Source of the DNA: an uncultured Tenacibaculum sp. | GTDB lineage: Bacteria > Bacteroidota > Bacteroidia > Flavobacteriales > Flavobacteriaceae | DNA: 64,000 bases | Assembly (NCBI RefSeq): GCF_947495995.1 | Contig: NZ_CANMAX010000004.1 | Location: forward strand, 124,001 to 188,000 | Reading direction: 5' to 3' | The notes under the pieces: generated by a model | Databases searched by the model: none | Seen by the model: only the letters and a program-made list of their open reading frames with translations | Told to the model about the DNA's origin: nothing | Position numbers and translations under genes: made by a program | Shown here: piece by piece, positions 50,153 to 59,847 of the stretch | Layout of the letters: every line of letters begins with the position of its first letter | Numbering within the stretch: position 1 is the stretch's first letter

Positions 50153-53100
50153 TTACATATTTCTTCTGTATTGTCCACCAACTTCAAATAATGCTGAAGT
50201 AATCTGACCTAAAGAACAAACTTTAGCAGCTTCCATTAAGCATTCAAAAATGTTTTCGTTTTGAATTGCAGCTTGCTGTACAATCTTTAATTGATCTTGT
50301 ACCTCTTGCTTGTTAGCTTCATTTAAGTTTTCTTTTGTTTTGATTTGGAATAATTTTTCCTCTTCTGTTGCACGAATAACTTCTTGTGGAGTAACTGTTG
50401 GAGAACCTTTAGAACTTAAGAACGTATTTACACCAATAATTGGAAATTCTCCTGTGTGTTTTAAAGTTTCGTAATATAAACTCTCTTCTTGAATTTTAGA
50501 GCGTTGATACATTGTTTCCATTGCTCCTAAAACTCCACCACGTTCTGTAATTCTATCAAATTCAGTTAATACAGCTTCCTCAACTAAATCAGTTAATTCT
50601 TCAATAATAAATGAACCTTGAATCGGATTTTCATTCTTAGCTAATCCTAATTCTTTATTGATAATTAATTGAATTGCCATTGCTCTACGTACACTTTCTT
50701 CTGTTGGTGTAGTAATCGCTTCATCATAAGCATTTGTATGTAACGAATTACAGTTGTCGTAAATCGCATATAATGCTTGTAATGTAGTTCTAATATCGTT
50801 GAAGTCAATTTCCTGTGCGTGTAAAGAACGCCCAGAAGTTTGAATGTGATACTTCAACATTTGTGCACGTGGATTTGCTCCGTACTTATATTTTAATGCT
50901 TTTGCCCAAATTTTACGAGCTACACGTCCGATAACTGCATATTCCGGATCGATACCATTTGAGAAGAAGAACGATAAGTTTGGACCAAACTTATTAATAT
51001 CCATTCCTCTAGATAAATAATACTCTACATAAGTAAATCCGTTAGCTAAAGTTAAGGCTAACTGTGTAATTGGATTCGCACCAGCTTCAGCAATATGATA
51101 TCCAGAAATAGAAACAGAGTAGAAGTTACGTACGTTTTTCTCAATAAAATATTCTTGAACATCTCCCATTAAACGTAATGCAAATTCTGTAGAGAAAATA
51201 CAAGTATTTTGAGCCTGATCTTCTTTTAAAATATCTGCTTGAACCGTACCACGAACTTGTGCTAATGTATTCGCTTTAATTTCTGCATACACGTCTGCTG
51301 GCAAAACTTGATCTCCGGTAACACCTAAAAGTAATAAACCTAAACCATTATTACCTTCTGGTAAATCACCGTTGTATTTTGGTCTAGCAATACCTTTATC
51401 GTCGTATAACTCTTTTAATTTTGTTGCTACTTTCGATTCTAAACCGTGTTCTTTAATGTGTTTCTCACAGTTTTGATCAATTGCTGCATTCATAAAGAAT
51501 CCTAATAGCATTGGAGCCGGACCATTAATAGTCATCGATACAGAAGTCATAGCATGACTTAAATCAAATCCAGAGTATAGTTTTTTAGCGTCATCTAAAC
51601 AACAAATAGATACTCCTGCATTTCCAATTTTTCCGTAAATATCTGGTCTATGTCCAGGATCATTTCCATATAACGTTACCGAGTCAAAAGCAGTAGATAA
51701 ACGTTTTGCTGGCATTCCTAAACTTACGTAGTGGAAACGTCTATTCGTACGTTCTGGTCCACCTTCTCCTGCAAACATTCTTGTTGGATCTTCACCAGTC
51801 CTTTTGAAAGGATACAATCCAGATGCATATGGGAATTCTCCAGGAACATTTTCTTGCAAATTCCAACGTAATAAATCACCCCAAGCTTGATATTTAGGTA
51901 AAGCTACCTTTGGAATATCAGAATGAGAAAGTGATTTTGTATGCGTTTCAATTTTTATTTCTTTATCACGTACTTTAAACGTGTAAATAGGATCTTTATA
52001 TTTTTGAACTTTAGTAGCCCAGTTTAAAATGACTTCCCAATTATATGGGTCTAAATTCATTTTAACCTTGTCGAATTGCGCAAATAATAATTTAGCAAAT
52101 GGGTGTTCGTCATTCTGAACTTGTTTCAGAATCTCATCTTGGTTAATTCCATTTTTAGTAAGGAAAGATTCCTTCACTTCGTTCGGAATGATAGATAATA
52201 TCGTTTGATAAATTCCATATAACTTTTGAGCAACCTTTTCTTGGTCATCTACTTTTTTATCGTAAGCTCTATTATTTTCTGCAATTTCAGATAAGTAACG
52301 TGTTCTAGCTGGCGGAATTACAAATATCTTTTCAGACATTTCTTTAGTAATTTCAAAAGTAGATTTTAAATCAGCTCCTGTTTTTTCAACAACTTTATCC
52401 ATAATCGCTTTGTATAGCGAGTTCATTCCAGGATCGTTGAATTGAGAAGCAATAGTTCCATACACAGGCATATCATCCATGTGTACATCCCAAAGATTAT
52501 TATTACGCATGTATTGTTTCTTAACATCGCGTAATGCATCTAATGCACCTCTTTTATCAAATTTGTTAATCGCAACTAAATCAGCAAAATCAAGCATGTC
52601 AATTTTCTCTAACTGAGTTGCAGCTCCAAATTCAGGAGTCATAACATATAAAGAAGCATCAGAATGTTCTATAATCTCAGTATCAGATTGTCCGATACCA
52701 GAAGTTTCCAAAATAATTAAATCAAACTCAGCAGCTTTTAAAACTTCAACTGCTTCATTTACATATTTAGATAAGGCTAAATTAGATTGACGTGTTGCTA
52801 AAGAACGCATATACACACGTTCGTTATTAATAGCATTCATACGAATACGGTCACCTAATAAAGCTCCACCAGTTTTTCTTTTAGAAGGATCGACAGATAT
52901 TAAACCAATAGTTTTTTCTGGGAAATCAATTAAGAAACGACGAACTAATTCGTCTACTAAGCTTGATTTACCAGCACCACCAGTTCCTGTGATACCTAAT
53001 ACTGGAGTTTTAGAAGTTTCATTTTTCTTATGAATAATATCCATAGTTTCTTTTGAAACTTCTGGGAAGTTTTCTGCTGAAGAAATTACACGAGCAATAC

Positions 53101-53593
53101 TTCCAATTTGTTTTTCAGCTAAGTGTTTTACTTCACCGTTTAATTTATCACCAATGGCAAAATCAGATTGTTGTACAAGATCATTAATCATACCTTGTAA
53201 TCCCATTTCACGACCATCGTCAGGAGAATAAATACGAGTAATTCCGTAATCCATTAATTCCTTAATTTCTTCAGGAAGGATTACTCCACCACCACCACCA
53301 AAAATTTTGATATGACTTGCTCCTTTTTCTTTAAGCAAGTCGTACATGTATTTAAAATATTCGTTATGACCACCTTGATAAGAAGTCATAGCAATTGCAT
53401 TAGCATCTTCTTGAATAGCACAGTTTACTACCTCTTCAACACTTCTATCATGACCTAAATGAATTACCTCTACACCAGTAGACTGGATAATTCTACGCAT
53501 TATGTTTATTGCAGCATCATGACCGTCAAATAATGAAGCAGCAGTTACAATTCTTACTTTATGCTTGGGTTTATAAGGAGCTATTTGTTCCAT
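50153..53593 (-). CDS. icmF: Fused isobutyryl-CoA mutase / methylmalonyl-CoA mutase family protein (IcmF)
   Basis: 1146 residues in the IcmF order. An N-terminal B12-binding domain (residues 12-145, [15 protein letters not shown] with the cobalt-ligand His, and [11 protein letters not shown]) is followed by a MeaI-like G-protein chaperone (Walker [15 protein letters not shown] near residue 202, GTP base motif NKFDKRG). A linker leads to the mutase domain ([34 protein letters not shown]). It interconverts acyl-CoA carbon skeletons, isobutyryl/butyryl or methylmalonyl/succinyl; the fused form favours the former. Residues about 467-495 of the linker are encoded by an in-frame palindromic repeat. 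Confidence 0.92.
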   Translation of the reverse strand: MEQIAPYKPKHKVRIVTAASLFDGHDAAINIMRRIIQSTGVEVIHLGHDRSVEEVVNCAIQEDANAIAMTSYQGGHNEYFKYMYDLLKEKGASHIKIFGGGGGVILPEEIKELMDYGITRIYSPDDGREMGLQGMINDLVQQSDFAIGDKLNGEVKHLAEKQIGSIARVISSAENFPEVSKETMDIIHKKNETSKTPVLGITGTGGAGKSSLVDELVRRFLIDFPEKTIGLISVDPSKRKTGGALLGDRIRMNAINNERVYMRSLATRQSNLALSKYVNEAVEVLKAAEFDLIILETSGIGQSDTEIIEHSDASLYVMTPEFGAATQLEKIDMLDFADLVAINKFDKRGALDALRDVKKQYMRNNNLWDVHMDDMPVYGTIASQFNDPGMNSLYKAIMDKVVEKTGADLKSTFEITKEMSEKIFVIPPARTRYLSEIAENNRAYDKKVDDQEKVAQKLYGIYQTILSIIPNEVKESFLTKNGINQDEILKQVQNDEHPFAKLLFAQFDKVKMNLDPYNWEVILNWATKVQKYKDPIYTFKVRDKEIKIETHTKSLSHSDIPKVALPKYQAWGDLLRWNLQENVPGEFPYASGLYPFKRTGEDPTRMFAGEGGPERTNRRFHYVSLGMPAKRLSTAFDSVTLYGNDPGHRPDIYGKIGNAGVSICCLDDAKKLYSGFDLSHAMTSVSMTINGPAPMLLGFFMNAAIDQNCEKHIKEHGLESKVATKLKELYDDKGIARPKYNGDLPEGNNGLGLLLLGVTGDQVLPADVYAEIKANTLAQVRGTVQADILKEDQAQNTCIFSTEFALRLMGDVQEYFIEKNVRNFYSVSISGYHIAEAGANPITQLALTLANGFTYVEYYLSRGMDINKFGPNLSFFFSNGIDPEYAVIGRVARKIWAKALKYKYGANPRAQMLKYHIQTSGRSLHAQEIDFNDIRTTLQALYAIYDNCNSLHTNAYDEAITTPTEESVRRAMAIQLIINKELGLAKNENPIQGSFIIEELTDLVEEAVLTEFDRITERGGVLGAMETMYQRSKIQEESLYYETLKHTGEFPIIGVNTFLSSKGSPTVTPQEVIRATEEEKLFQIKTKENLNEANKQEVQDQLKIVQQAAIQNENIFECLMEAAKVCSLGQITSALFEVGGQYRRNM
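52109..52192. repeat. Palindromic repeat inserted in frame within icmF
   Basis: 84 bases (28 codons). One end is GTCATTCTGAACTTGTTTCA and the other TTCACTTCGTTCGGAATGAT, the arms of the type-1 family. On the coding strand it reads EVKESFLTK...[11 protein letters not shown]. It lies in the linker between the G-domain and the mutase domain, where an insert can be tolerated. Confidence 0.85.
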
Positions 53594-53667
53594 TCGTAAA
53601 TTTAGTTGTTATTTTGAGTTGCAATTTACGAAAATCTCAAAAAAATTAAGCAATGTTTAAGAAAAGC

Positions 53668-54468
53668 TTAGGGCTTAAAAGTCAATATTTTTGGGTTTAT
53701 TCCATTTACATAATTGGTAATCATGTCAATGTCTTTTGCGAACTGTGAACCTTGAAACCCTGTAATGTCTTGATGTGTAATGTTTTGATTGTAGAATTCT
53801 AAGTAAATTGAAGATAATGGAGCATAGGACCAGTGCCATTTTTCTTCGTTATATCCAGTTCTTCCGTTATCTTTTGACGTATACACTAAATAGAAACCAA
53901 AACTGTTTGCGTGTTTCATTAACCATTCGTATTCTTTTTTACCTTTTCCTTGTAAAAAATATTCATCCTCTAAATCATTAATATCAACATCAGTTCCCCA
54001 GTGATGTCTTGAAGTTCCTGGCATAGAACTGTATTCTAAAATTTTTAAAGCGCGTTTGTTTTCAGGATATTTTTTGTATTTGTCAGTCCATTTATAATCC
54101 CAAATTCTTTTTTGGTGTGGAAAATTTCGAGTTGCAGAAACAGCTTTTAATTTAATTCCTTCTTTTTCTGCAGCATTTACCATATTAAGAAATTGTTCTA
54201 ATACTTCTTTTCGTAAATACATTTCGCTAGAAGACAAATTCTTCGGAATTTTACCAAAGTCAGGATGTGTTTTATAATCAAATTTCCCTAAGACGTATTC
54301 TTTTGTTAAATACTTTGGGTATTTAGGTGTAGTATCTTTTTTAACAATAGCTACTTCAGCTATTTCGATAACTTCCTCTTTTTTTATTTTCTTTTCAGTT
54401 TTGCAGTTAAAGAAAATGCTTAAAAATAGTATTGATGAAAATTTTATAGATGTTTTATAAATGCCCAA
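53668..54468 (-). CDS. M15 family metallopeptidase (D-alanyl-D-alanine carboxypeptidase-like), lipoprotein
   Basis: 266 residues. The signal ends FFNC, a lipobox variant (Cys near residue 22). The M15B zinc and catalytic motifs are SRHHWGTDVDIND and EKWHWSYAP. It trims D-Ala from peptidoglycan stem peptides in the periplasm. Its start overlaps the upstream small HEXXH gene by 25 bases, so expression is coupled. Confidence 0.9.
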   Translation of the reverse strand: MGIYKTSIKFSSILFLSIFFNCKTEKKIKKEEVIEIAEVAIVKKDTTPKYPKYLTKEYVLGKFDYKTHPDFGKIPKNLSSSEMYLRKEVLEQFLNMVNAAEKEGIKLKAVSATRNFPHQKRIWDYKWTDKYKKYPENKRALKILEYSSMPGTSRHHWGTDVDINDLEDEYFLQGKGKKEYEWLMKHANSFGFYLVYTSKDNGRTGYNEEKWHWSYAPLSSIYLEFYNQNITHQDITGFQGSQFAKDIDMITNYVNGINPKILTFKP

Positions 54469-54767
54469 AACTTCCTGTTTTTTAAATAATTGATGTCTGT
54501 TTCAAATGAGTAAGCTTCTCGCTCAAAGCTTAAATTTCGATAAGCAATATAACTATTTTTATATTTTAAAAATTTAAAAAACCATTCAATTCCATAGAAA
54601 ATATAAAAAGGAATAATAAGCATTTCTATTTGTTGTCGCAGATGAATTTTCTCATGATTAATCGTGATTTTATCATTTTTAATTGAAGAGTTTTTAAGAA
54701 AAATAAACGGATATAAAGTAATACCAGTGAAACCTTTAGGGACGAGATGTTTTGAGATTATAATCAT
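54444..54767 (-). CDS. Small protein with a HEXXH zinc motif
   Basis: 107 residues. INHEKIHLRQQIEMLIIPFY carries HEKIH, a HEXXH zinc-binding motif followed by a hydrophobic helix. It ends in FEREAYSFETDINYL, where the Glu could be a third ligand. It looks like a very small membrane-associated gluzincin-like protein. It starts within 4 bases of the end of the LysR gene (overlap) and overlaps the M15 gene, making a three-gene unit. The function is unknown. Confidence 0.7.
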   Translation of the reverse strand: MIIISKHLVPKGFTGITLYPFIFLKNSSIKNDKITINHEKIHLRQQIEMLIIPFYIFYGIEWFFKFLKYKNSYIAYRNLSFEREAYSFETDINYLKNRKFWAFIKHL

Positions 54768-55663
54768 AATTTAGGAGGAAATTTCTTGATTTCTAACAAT
54801 AAGGATTGAAGTATCGGATTTCTGTTTTTTTTATTCCAAACAATCGATAACGTAGTTCGTTGTGATATCTCTGTTAATTCAATAAATTTCACATTAGAGT
54901 CGTAGCCATGCTGTAGCGATTTTGGAACTATAGATAAACCAAATCCGTTTTCAACTAATTTATAGATGGAAGCTGCATGAATTGTATTGTGCGATACGAT
55001 GGGAGCAAAACCACTTTCGTCAAATATTTGTAAAACTTTTTCGTAATAAGAAGGACTGTAAGATGGATCAAATAAAATAAAAGATTCATCTTTTAGTTGT
55101 GATAAATTTTTATAATTCGATTCATTTATAGCATGTTCTTTTGGTAAAACTAAACAGAAGGGTTCTTTTAAAATTGGTGTAATTGCAATATCTCTAGGAA
55201 CACGATCTAATCGCACAAAACCAATGTCTATTTCTTGAGAAAGCAAATGTTCAATTTGCTTTTGATTATCCATTTCTTTAAAACCAAATTTCACATCAGA
55301 AAGTATTTCTTTAAATCGAACTAAAATATCAGGAATAATGCGTTGCATAGCAGAACCTACATAACCAAATCTCAGTTCTCCTAATTTACCATCTTGTAAG
55401 AGTTTTGCATATTTTAAACTATTATCGATGTTTGTTAAGTGTTGCGTAAATTCTCGTTGTAAATAACTCCCCGCTGAAGTTAGGGCAACTTTTCTATTAT
55501 TACGAACAAACAATTGAATTCCTAAATCATCTTCCATTTGCTTGATTTGTCTACTTAACCCAGGTTGAGAAATAAACAAGCGTTCAGCAGCTTTTCTAAA
55601 GTGAAGATCTTCAGCAACTGCCAAAAAATATTTGATATGTCTAAACTCTAATTGATAACTCAT
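54764..55663 (-). CDS. LysR family transcriptional regulator
   Basis: 299 residues. The N-terminal winged helix (FLAVAEDLHFRKAAERLFIS, QPGLSRQIKQMEDDLG) is followed by a periplasmic-binding-like effector domain starting near residue 90 (LGELRFGYVGSAMQRIIPD). It is divergent from hutH across 77 bases that contain a GTTAT-N11-ATAAC operator and both promoters, so it most likely regulates histidine breakdown and itself. The inducer, possibly urocanate or histidine, is inferred. Confidence 0.94.
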   Translation of the reverse strand: MSYQLEFRHIKYFLAVAEDLHFRKAAERLFISQPGLSRQIKQMEDDLGIQLFVRNNRKVALTSAGSYLQREFTQHLTNIDNSLKYAKLLQDGKLGELRFGYVGSAMQRIIPDILVRFKEILSDVKFGFKEMDNQKQIEHLLSQEIDIGFVRLDRVPRDIAITPILKEPFCLVLPKEHAINESNYKNLSQLKDESFILFDPSYSPSYYEKVLQIFDESGFAPIVSHNTIHAASIYKLVENGFGLSIVPKSLQHGYDSNVKFIELTEISQRTTLSIVWNKKNRNPILQSLLLEIKKFPPKL

Positions 55664-55696
55664 GGTTATTAATTGTTGATTTAAATGATGTTGTTG

Positions 55697-55717
55697 GTTA
55701 TCAAAAGTAAAAATAAC
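55697..55717. promoter_or_regulatory. LysR-type operator GTTAT-N11-ATAAC
   Basis: A perfect 5-bp inverted repeat with an 11-base centre, the T-N11-A form of LysR boxes. It covers the gap between -33 and -7 of hutH and all of the -7 element of the lysR gene. Confidence 0.75.
55702..55709 (-). promoter_or_regulatory. -7 element of the lysR gene
   Basis: The minus strand reads TACTTTTG, a full match to TAnnTTTG, 38 nt from the lysR start. It lies entirely within the LysR box, consistent with autorepression. Confidence 0.65.
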
Positions 55718-55740
55718 TTTGTAAATAGAAAACGATTAGG

Positions 55741-57231
55741 ATGTTTAAATACGGTATAGATAATTTAACAGTAGATACAGTAATTTCAATAGCAAAGGGC
55801 GAATTGAAAGCTGTAATTAATGATGAAGCTAAAGCTAAAGTACAGTCTTGTAGAGCTAAGGTAGAAAAAATGGCAAATTCTGATGTAGCTGTTTATGGAA
55901 TAAATACAGGATTCGGACCTTTATGTGATGTGCAAATCACACCTGAGGAAACAAGTAAGCTTCAAGAGAATTTATTAATAACTCATGCAGTTGGAGTAGG
56001 AGAGCCAATAGATGGATTCTTATCTAAAATAATGATGATTTGTAAAGTTCATGCTTTATGTCAAGGTTTTTCGGGTGTTCGACTTGAATTGATTGAAAGA
56101 ATTCTTTATTTTATAGAGAACGATTTATTACCTGTAGTTCCAAAACAAGGTTCTGTAGGTGCTTCTGGAGATTTAGCACCACTTTCTCATTTGTTTTTAC
56201 CTTTATTGGGTGAAGGAGAATTTTGGATTAATACTAAAATTAAATCTTCAAAAGAAGTTTTAAAAGCGCATAATTTAAGTCCGCTACAGTTACAGGCTAA
56301 AGAAGGTTTAGGATTAATAAACGGAACACAATTTATTTTAGCACATGCCATTTTAGGTTTAAAGAAAATGGAATATGTGTTAGATCTAGCTGATTTAGCT
56401 GGAGCAATGAGTTTAGAAGGTTTTCAAGGAAGCGCTTCGCCATTTAAAGAAGAGTTGCATAAAATTAGACCTTTTAAAGGAAATTTGAAAGTTGCAGAAC
56501 GTATGCGAATGTTTTTAAAAGATTCGCAAAATGTAGAGAATCATTTCGAGTGTGAACGTGTTCAAGATCCGTATTCGATTCGTTGTATTCCTCAAGTACA
56601 TGGAGCTTCTAGAAATGCATATCAGCATTTAAAAGAATTGGCAGGAATAGAAATGAATTCAGTAACAGATAATCCTATAGTTTTAAGTGAAACTGAAGCA
56701 ATTTCTGGTGGGAATTTTCACGGACAACCATTAGCTATGGCTTTAGATTATGCTTCAATTGCAGCTTCGGAGTTAGGAAATATATCAGATCGTCGTAGTT
56801 ATTTATTGTTAGAAGGAAAGTATGGATTACCAAGATTATTAACTGAAGCAGGAGGTTTAAATTCTGGATTTATGATTCCACAATATACAACAGCTGCTTT
56901 AGTAACCGAAAATAAATCATTGTGTTTTCCTCCATCAGCAGATAGTGTTCCAACCTCTTTAGGGCAAGAAGATCATGTATCTATGGGAAGTATTTCAGGA
57001 AGAAAATTCAATCAAATTTTAGGAAATATAGATAAAATTTTAGCTATCGAATTAATGTATGCGGCACAAGCAATGGAGTTTAGAAGACCGAATACATTTT
57101 CAAAAATAGTTGAAGAAAACTTTAAGCTAATTAGAGAGAAAGTTGCTAAATTAGAAGAAGATCGTGTATTAAAAGATGATATTAATGCATTGGTAAATAT
57201 GGTGAAAGCACAACATTTTATAGTGAATTAA
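55741..57231 (+). CDS. hutH: Histidine ammonia-lyase
   Basis: 496 residues. It deaminates histidine to urocanate. The Ala-Ser-Gly that forms the MIO prosthetic group lies in GSVGASGDLAPLSH near residue 141; NTGFGPL and the substrate-site QEDHVSMGS block are present. It is the first gene of the hut unit, and hutU starts 10 bases downstream. No hutI or hutG is present in the window. Confidence 0.96.
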   Translation: MFKYGIDNLTVDTVISIAKGELKAVINDEAKAKVQSCRAKVEKMANSDVAVYGINTGFGPLCDVQITPEETSKLQENLLITHAVGVGEPIDGFLSKIMMICKVHALCQGFSGVRLELIERILYFIENDLLPVVPKQGSVGASGDLAPLSHLFLPLLGEGEFWINTKIKSSKEVLKAHNLSPLQLQAKEGLGLINGTQFILAHAILGLKKMEYVLDLADLAGAMSLEGFQGSASPFKEELHKIRPFKGNLKVAERMRMFLKDSQNVENHFECERVQDPYSIRCIPQVHGASRNAYQHLKELAGIEMNSVTDNPIVLSETEAISGGNFHGQPLAMALDYASIAASELGNISDRRSYLLLEGKYGLPRLLTEAGGLNSGFMIPQYTTAALVTENKSLCFPPSADSVPTSLGQEDHVSMGSISGRKFNQILGNIDKILAIELMYAAQAMEFRRPNTFSKIVEENFKLIREKVAKLEEDRVLKDDINALVNMVKAQHFIVN

Positions 57232-57241
57232 AAATAGGAAG

Positions 57242-59236
57242 ATGACATTTAAAGAGCAAATAAAACAAGGTATTCCTTCAGTTTTACCTTCAAAAAAAGA
57301 ATACGATTTAACTATAAATCATGCACCAAAACGTAAAGAAATTTTATCTGAAGAAGAGCAAAAATTAGCTTTACAAAATGCGTTACGTTATTTTAAAAAA
57401 GAATATCATGCAGAATTACTTCCTGAATTTAAGGAAGAATTAGAAAAATATGGTCGAATATATATGTATCGTTTACGTCCAGATTATAAGATGTATGCTC
57501 GTCCAATTGAAGAATATCCAGGAGAATCTACTCAAGCGAAATCAATTATGTTGATGATTCAAAATAATTTAGATTATGCTGTAGCACAACACCCTCATGA
57601 ATTAATTACTTATGGTGGAAATGGAGGGGTTTTTCAAAACTGGGCGCAGTATTTGTTAACGATGCAGTATTTATCTGAAATGAATGATGAGCAGACATTA
57701 GTAATGTATTCTGGTCATCCTATGGGATTATTTCCATCGAATAAAAACGCACCGAGAGTTGTGGTTACTAATGGAATGATGATACCGAATTATTCCAAAC
57801 CAGATGATTGGGAAAAGTTTAATGCTTTAGGAGTTACGCAATACGGACAAATGACTGCTGGAAGTTACATGTATATTGGTCCGCAAGGTATAGTTCACGG
57901 AACTACGATTACGGTTTTAAACGGATTTAGAAAATTAGGAAAATCACCAAAAGGAAATTTATTTGTTACTGCTGGTTTAGGAGGAATGAGTGGAGCACAA
58001 CCTAAAGCTGGTAACATTGCAGGTTGTATTACAGTTTGTGCAGAAGTGAATGAAAAAGCCGTTCATACGCGTCATTCTCAAGGTTGGGTTGATGAAGTTT
58101 TTTCTGACTTAGATGAACTTGTAGAAAGAGTTCAAAAAGCAAAAGAAAACAAAGAAGTAGTTTCTATTGCCTATTTAGGAAATGTTGTTGAGGTTTGGGA
58201 AAAATTTGATGAAGCAAATATTCATGTAGATTTAGGTTCAGATCAAACATCGTTGCATAATCCTTGGGCTGGAGGATATTATCCAACTGGATTATCTTTT
58301 GAAGAAGCAAACCAAATGATGGCGAATCAGCCTGAAGAATTCAAAGAGAAAGTACAAGAATCTTTAAGAAGACACGCAGCAGCCGTAAATAAACATACAG
58401 CTAAAGGAACTTATTTCTTTGATTACGGAAATGCATTCCTATTAGAATCGAGCAGAGCAGGAGCAGATGTAATGAACCCTAATCCAAGTATTGGAAGAGA
58501 ATTTAAATATCCGAGTTATGTACAAGATATTATGGGACCAATGTGTTTTGATTACGGATTTGGACCTTTCCGTTGGGTGTGTACTTCAGGAAAACCAGAA
58601 GATTTAAAGAAAACAGATGAAATCGCTTGTAAAGTCTTACAAGAAATTATGGAATATTCTCCTGTTGAAATCCAACAACAAATGGCAGATAATATCCAAT
58701 GGATTAAAGGAGCACAAGAAAATAAATTAGTCGTAGGTTCTCAAGCAAGAATTCTATATGCAGATGCTGAAGGAAGAATCAAAATAGCTAAAGCTTTCAA
58801 TAAAGCCATTAAAAAAGGAAAAATTGGTCCAGTTGTTTTAGGAAGAGATCATCATGATGTATCTGGAACAGATTCTCCGTATAGAGAAACTTCTAATATT
58901 TACGACGGATCAAGATTCACAGCAGATATGGCGATTCATAATGTAATTGGAGATAGTTTTAGAGGTGCAACTTGGGTGTCAATTCACAACGGTGGAGGAG
59001 TCGGCTGGGGTGAAGTAATTAATGGCGGATTTGGCATGCTTCTTGATGGTACTAAGGAAGCATCGAAACGTTTAAAGTCCATGCTTTTCTGGGATGTAAA
59101 TAACGGAATAGCAAGGCGTAGTTGGGCAAGAAATGAAGAAGCGATATTTGCGATCGAACGAGCTATGAAAACTGAGAAAAACTTGAAAGTTACATTGCCT
59201 AATATAGTTGACGATGCGTTATTAGATAATATTTAA
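57242..59236 (+). CDS. hutU: Urocanate hydratase
   Basis: 664 residues, the longer form found in Bacteroidota. It converts urocanate to imidazolone propionate, using tightly bound NAD. Recognisable blocks are TYGGNGGVFQNWAQYLL, AGLGGMSGAQPKAGNIAG, and the catalytic region FDYGFGPFRWVC with the conserved Cys. It is cotranscribed with hutH. Confidence 0.95.
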   Translation: MTFKEQIKQGIPSVLPSKKEYDLTINHAPKRKEILSEEEQKLALQNALRYFKKEYHAELLPEFKEELEKYGRIYMYRLRPDYKMYARPIEEYPGESTQAKSIMLMIQNNLDYAVAQHPHELITYGGNGGVFQNWAQYLLTMQYLSEMNDEQTLVMYSGHPMGLFPSNKNAPRVVVTNGMMIPNYSKPDDWEKFNALGVTQYGQMTAGSYMYIGPQGIVHGTTITVLNGFRKLGKSPKGNLFVTAGLGGMSGAQPKAGNIAGCITVCAEVNEKAVHTRHSQGWVDEVFSDLDELVERVQKAKENKEVVSIAYLGNVVEVWEKFDEANIHVDLGSDQTSLHNPWAGGYYPTGLSFEEANQMMANQPEEFKEKVQESLRRHAAAVNKHTAKGTYFFDYGNAFLLESSRAGADVMNPNPSIGREFKYPSYVQDIMGPMCFDYGFGPFRWVCTSGKPEDLKKTDEIACKVLQEIMEYSPVEIQQQMADNIQWIKGAQENKLVVGSQARILYADAEGRIKIAKAFNKAIKKGKIGPVVLGRDHHDVSGTDSPYRETSNIYDGSRFTADMAIHNVIGDSFRGATWVSIHNGGGVGWGEVINGGFGMLLDGTKEASKRLKSMLFWDVNNGIARRSWARNEEAIFAIERAMKTEKNLKVTLPNIVDDALLDNI

Positions 59237-59249
59237 ACGTTTTATAATT

Positions 59250-59795
59250 ATGAAGTTAACTAAACTCTTTTTGCCGCTACTATTTTTAATTTTTACTTCA
59301 TGCAATTCTATACGGGTTGTATCTGATTATGACACAAAAGCAAATTTTGAAAACAAAAAAACATTTGCTTTTTATAAACCTGGAATTGATAAAGCTGAGG
59401 TTTCAGATTTAGATAAAAAAAGGATAATGCGTGCTATCGAAGCAGAATTAACTGCTAGAGGTATGCAAAAATCATCGAATCCAGATGTATTGATCAGTTT
59501 ATTTACAAAATCTCGTGAACGTGTTAATATTAACGATAATCTTAACTACGGATTTGGATACGGCTGGGGTTGGAATCCATGGATGTGGGGCGGAGCTGGT
59601 CGATTAAATGTAAATCAGTATACTGAAGGAACTTTATTTATCGATGTAATAGACGCAAAAGAGAAAGAGTTAATTTGGCAAGGAATTGGTTCGGGAGCAT
59701 TGTCTTTAAGAAATGCTGAAAAACGGGAAGAACGAATCAACAAATTTGTAAAAGAAATTTTAGCTAAATATCCTCCGGGAAGCGAAAAAAAATAA
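59250..59795 (+). CDS. DUF4136 domain-containing lipoprotein
   Basis: 181 residues. The lipoprotein signal ends FTSC (Cys about residue 19). The DUF4136 domain follows (VVSDYDTKANFENKKTFAFY and TEGTLFIDVIDAKEKELIWQ), with a Gly/Trp-rich loop (GFGYGWGWNPWMWGG). The function is unknown; members are outer-membrane lipoproteins. It starts 13 bases after hutU and shares its terminator, although a link to histidine catabolism is not expected. Confidence 0.9.
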   Translation: MKLTKLFLPLLFLIFTSCNSIRVVSDYDTKANFENKKTFAFYKPGIDKAEVSDLDKKRIMRAIEAELTARGMQKSSNPDVLISLFTKSRERVNINDNLNYGFGYGWGWNPWMWGGAGRLNVNQYTEGTLFIDVIDAKEKELIWQGIGSGALSLRNAEKREERINKFVKEILAKYPPGSEKK

Positions 59796-59800
59796 CAAGA

Positions 59801-59831
59801 AAAGGATGTCTAAACAGACATCCTTTTTTTA
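59801..59831 (+). terminator. Terminator of the hut unit
   Basis: AAAGGATGTCT and AGACATCCTTT pair around AAAC, followed by a T run. It also lies 17-45 bases beyond the end of the convergent lipoprotein gene. Confidence 0.92.
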
Positions 59832-59847
59832 TGTTGATCTCTTAAGT

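Larger units (their letters stand above)
55691..55721 (+). promoter_or_regulatory. Promoter of hutH
   Basis: A TTGTTG block (-33, 55691-55696) and TAACTTTG (-7, 55714-55721) are spaced 17-20 nt apart. The -7 lies 19 nt before the ATG at 55741. Confidence 0.75.
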
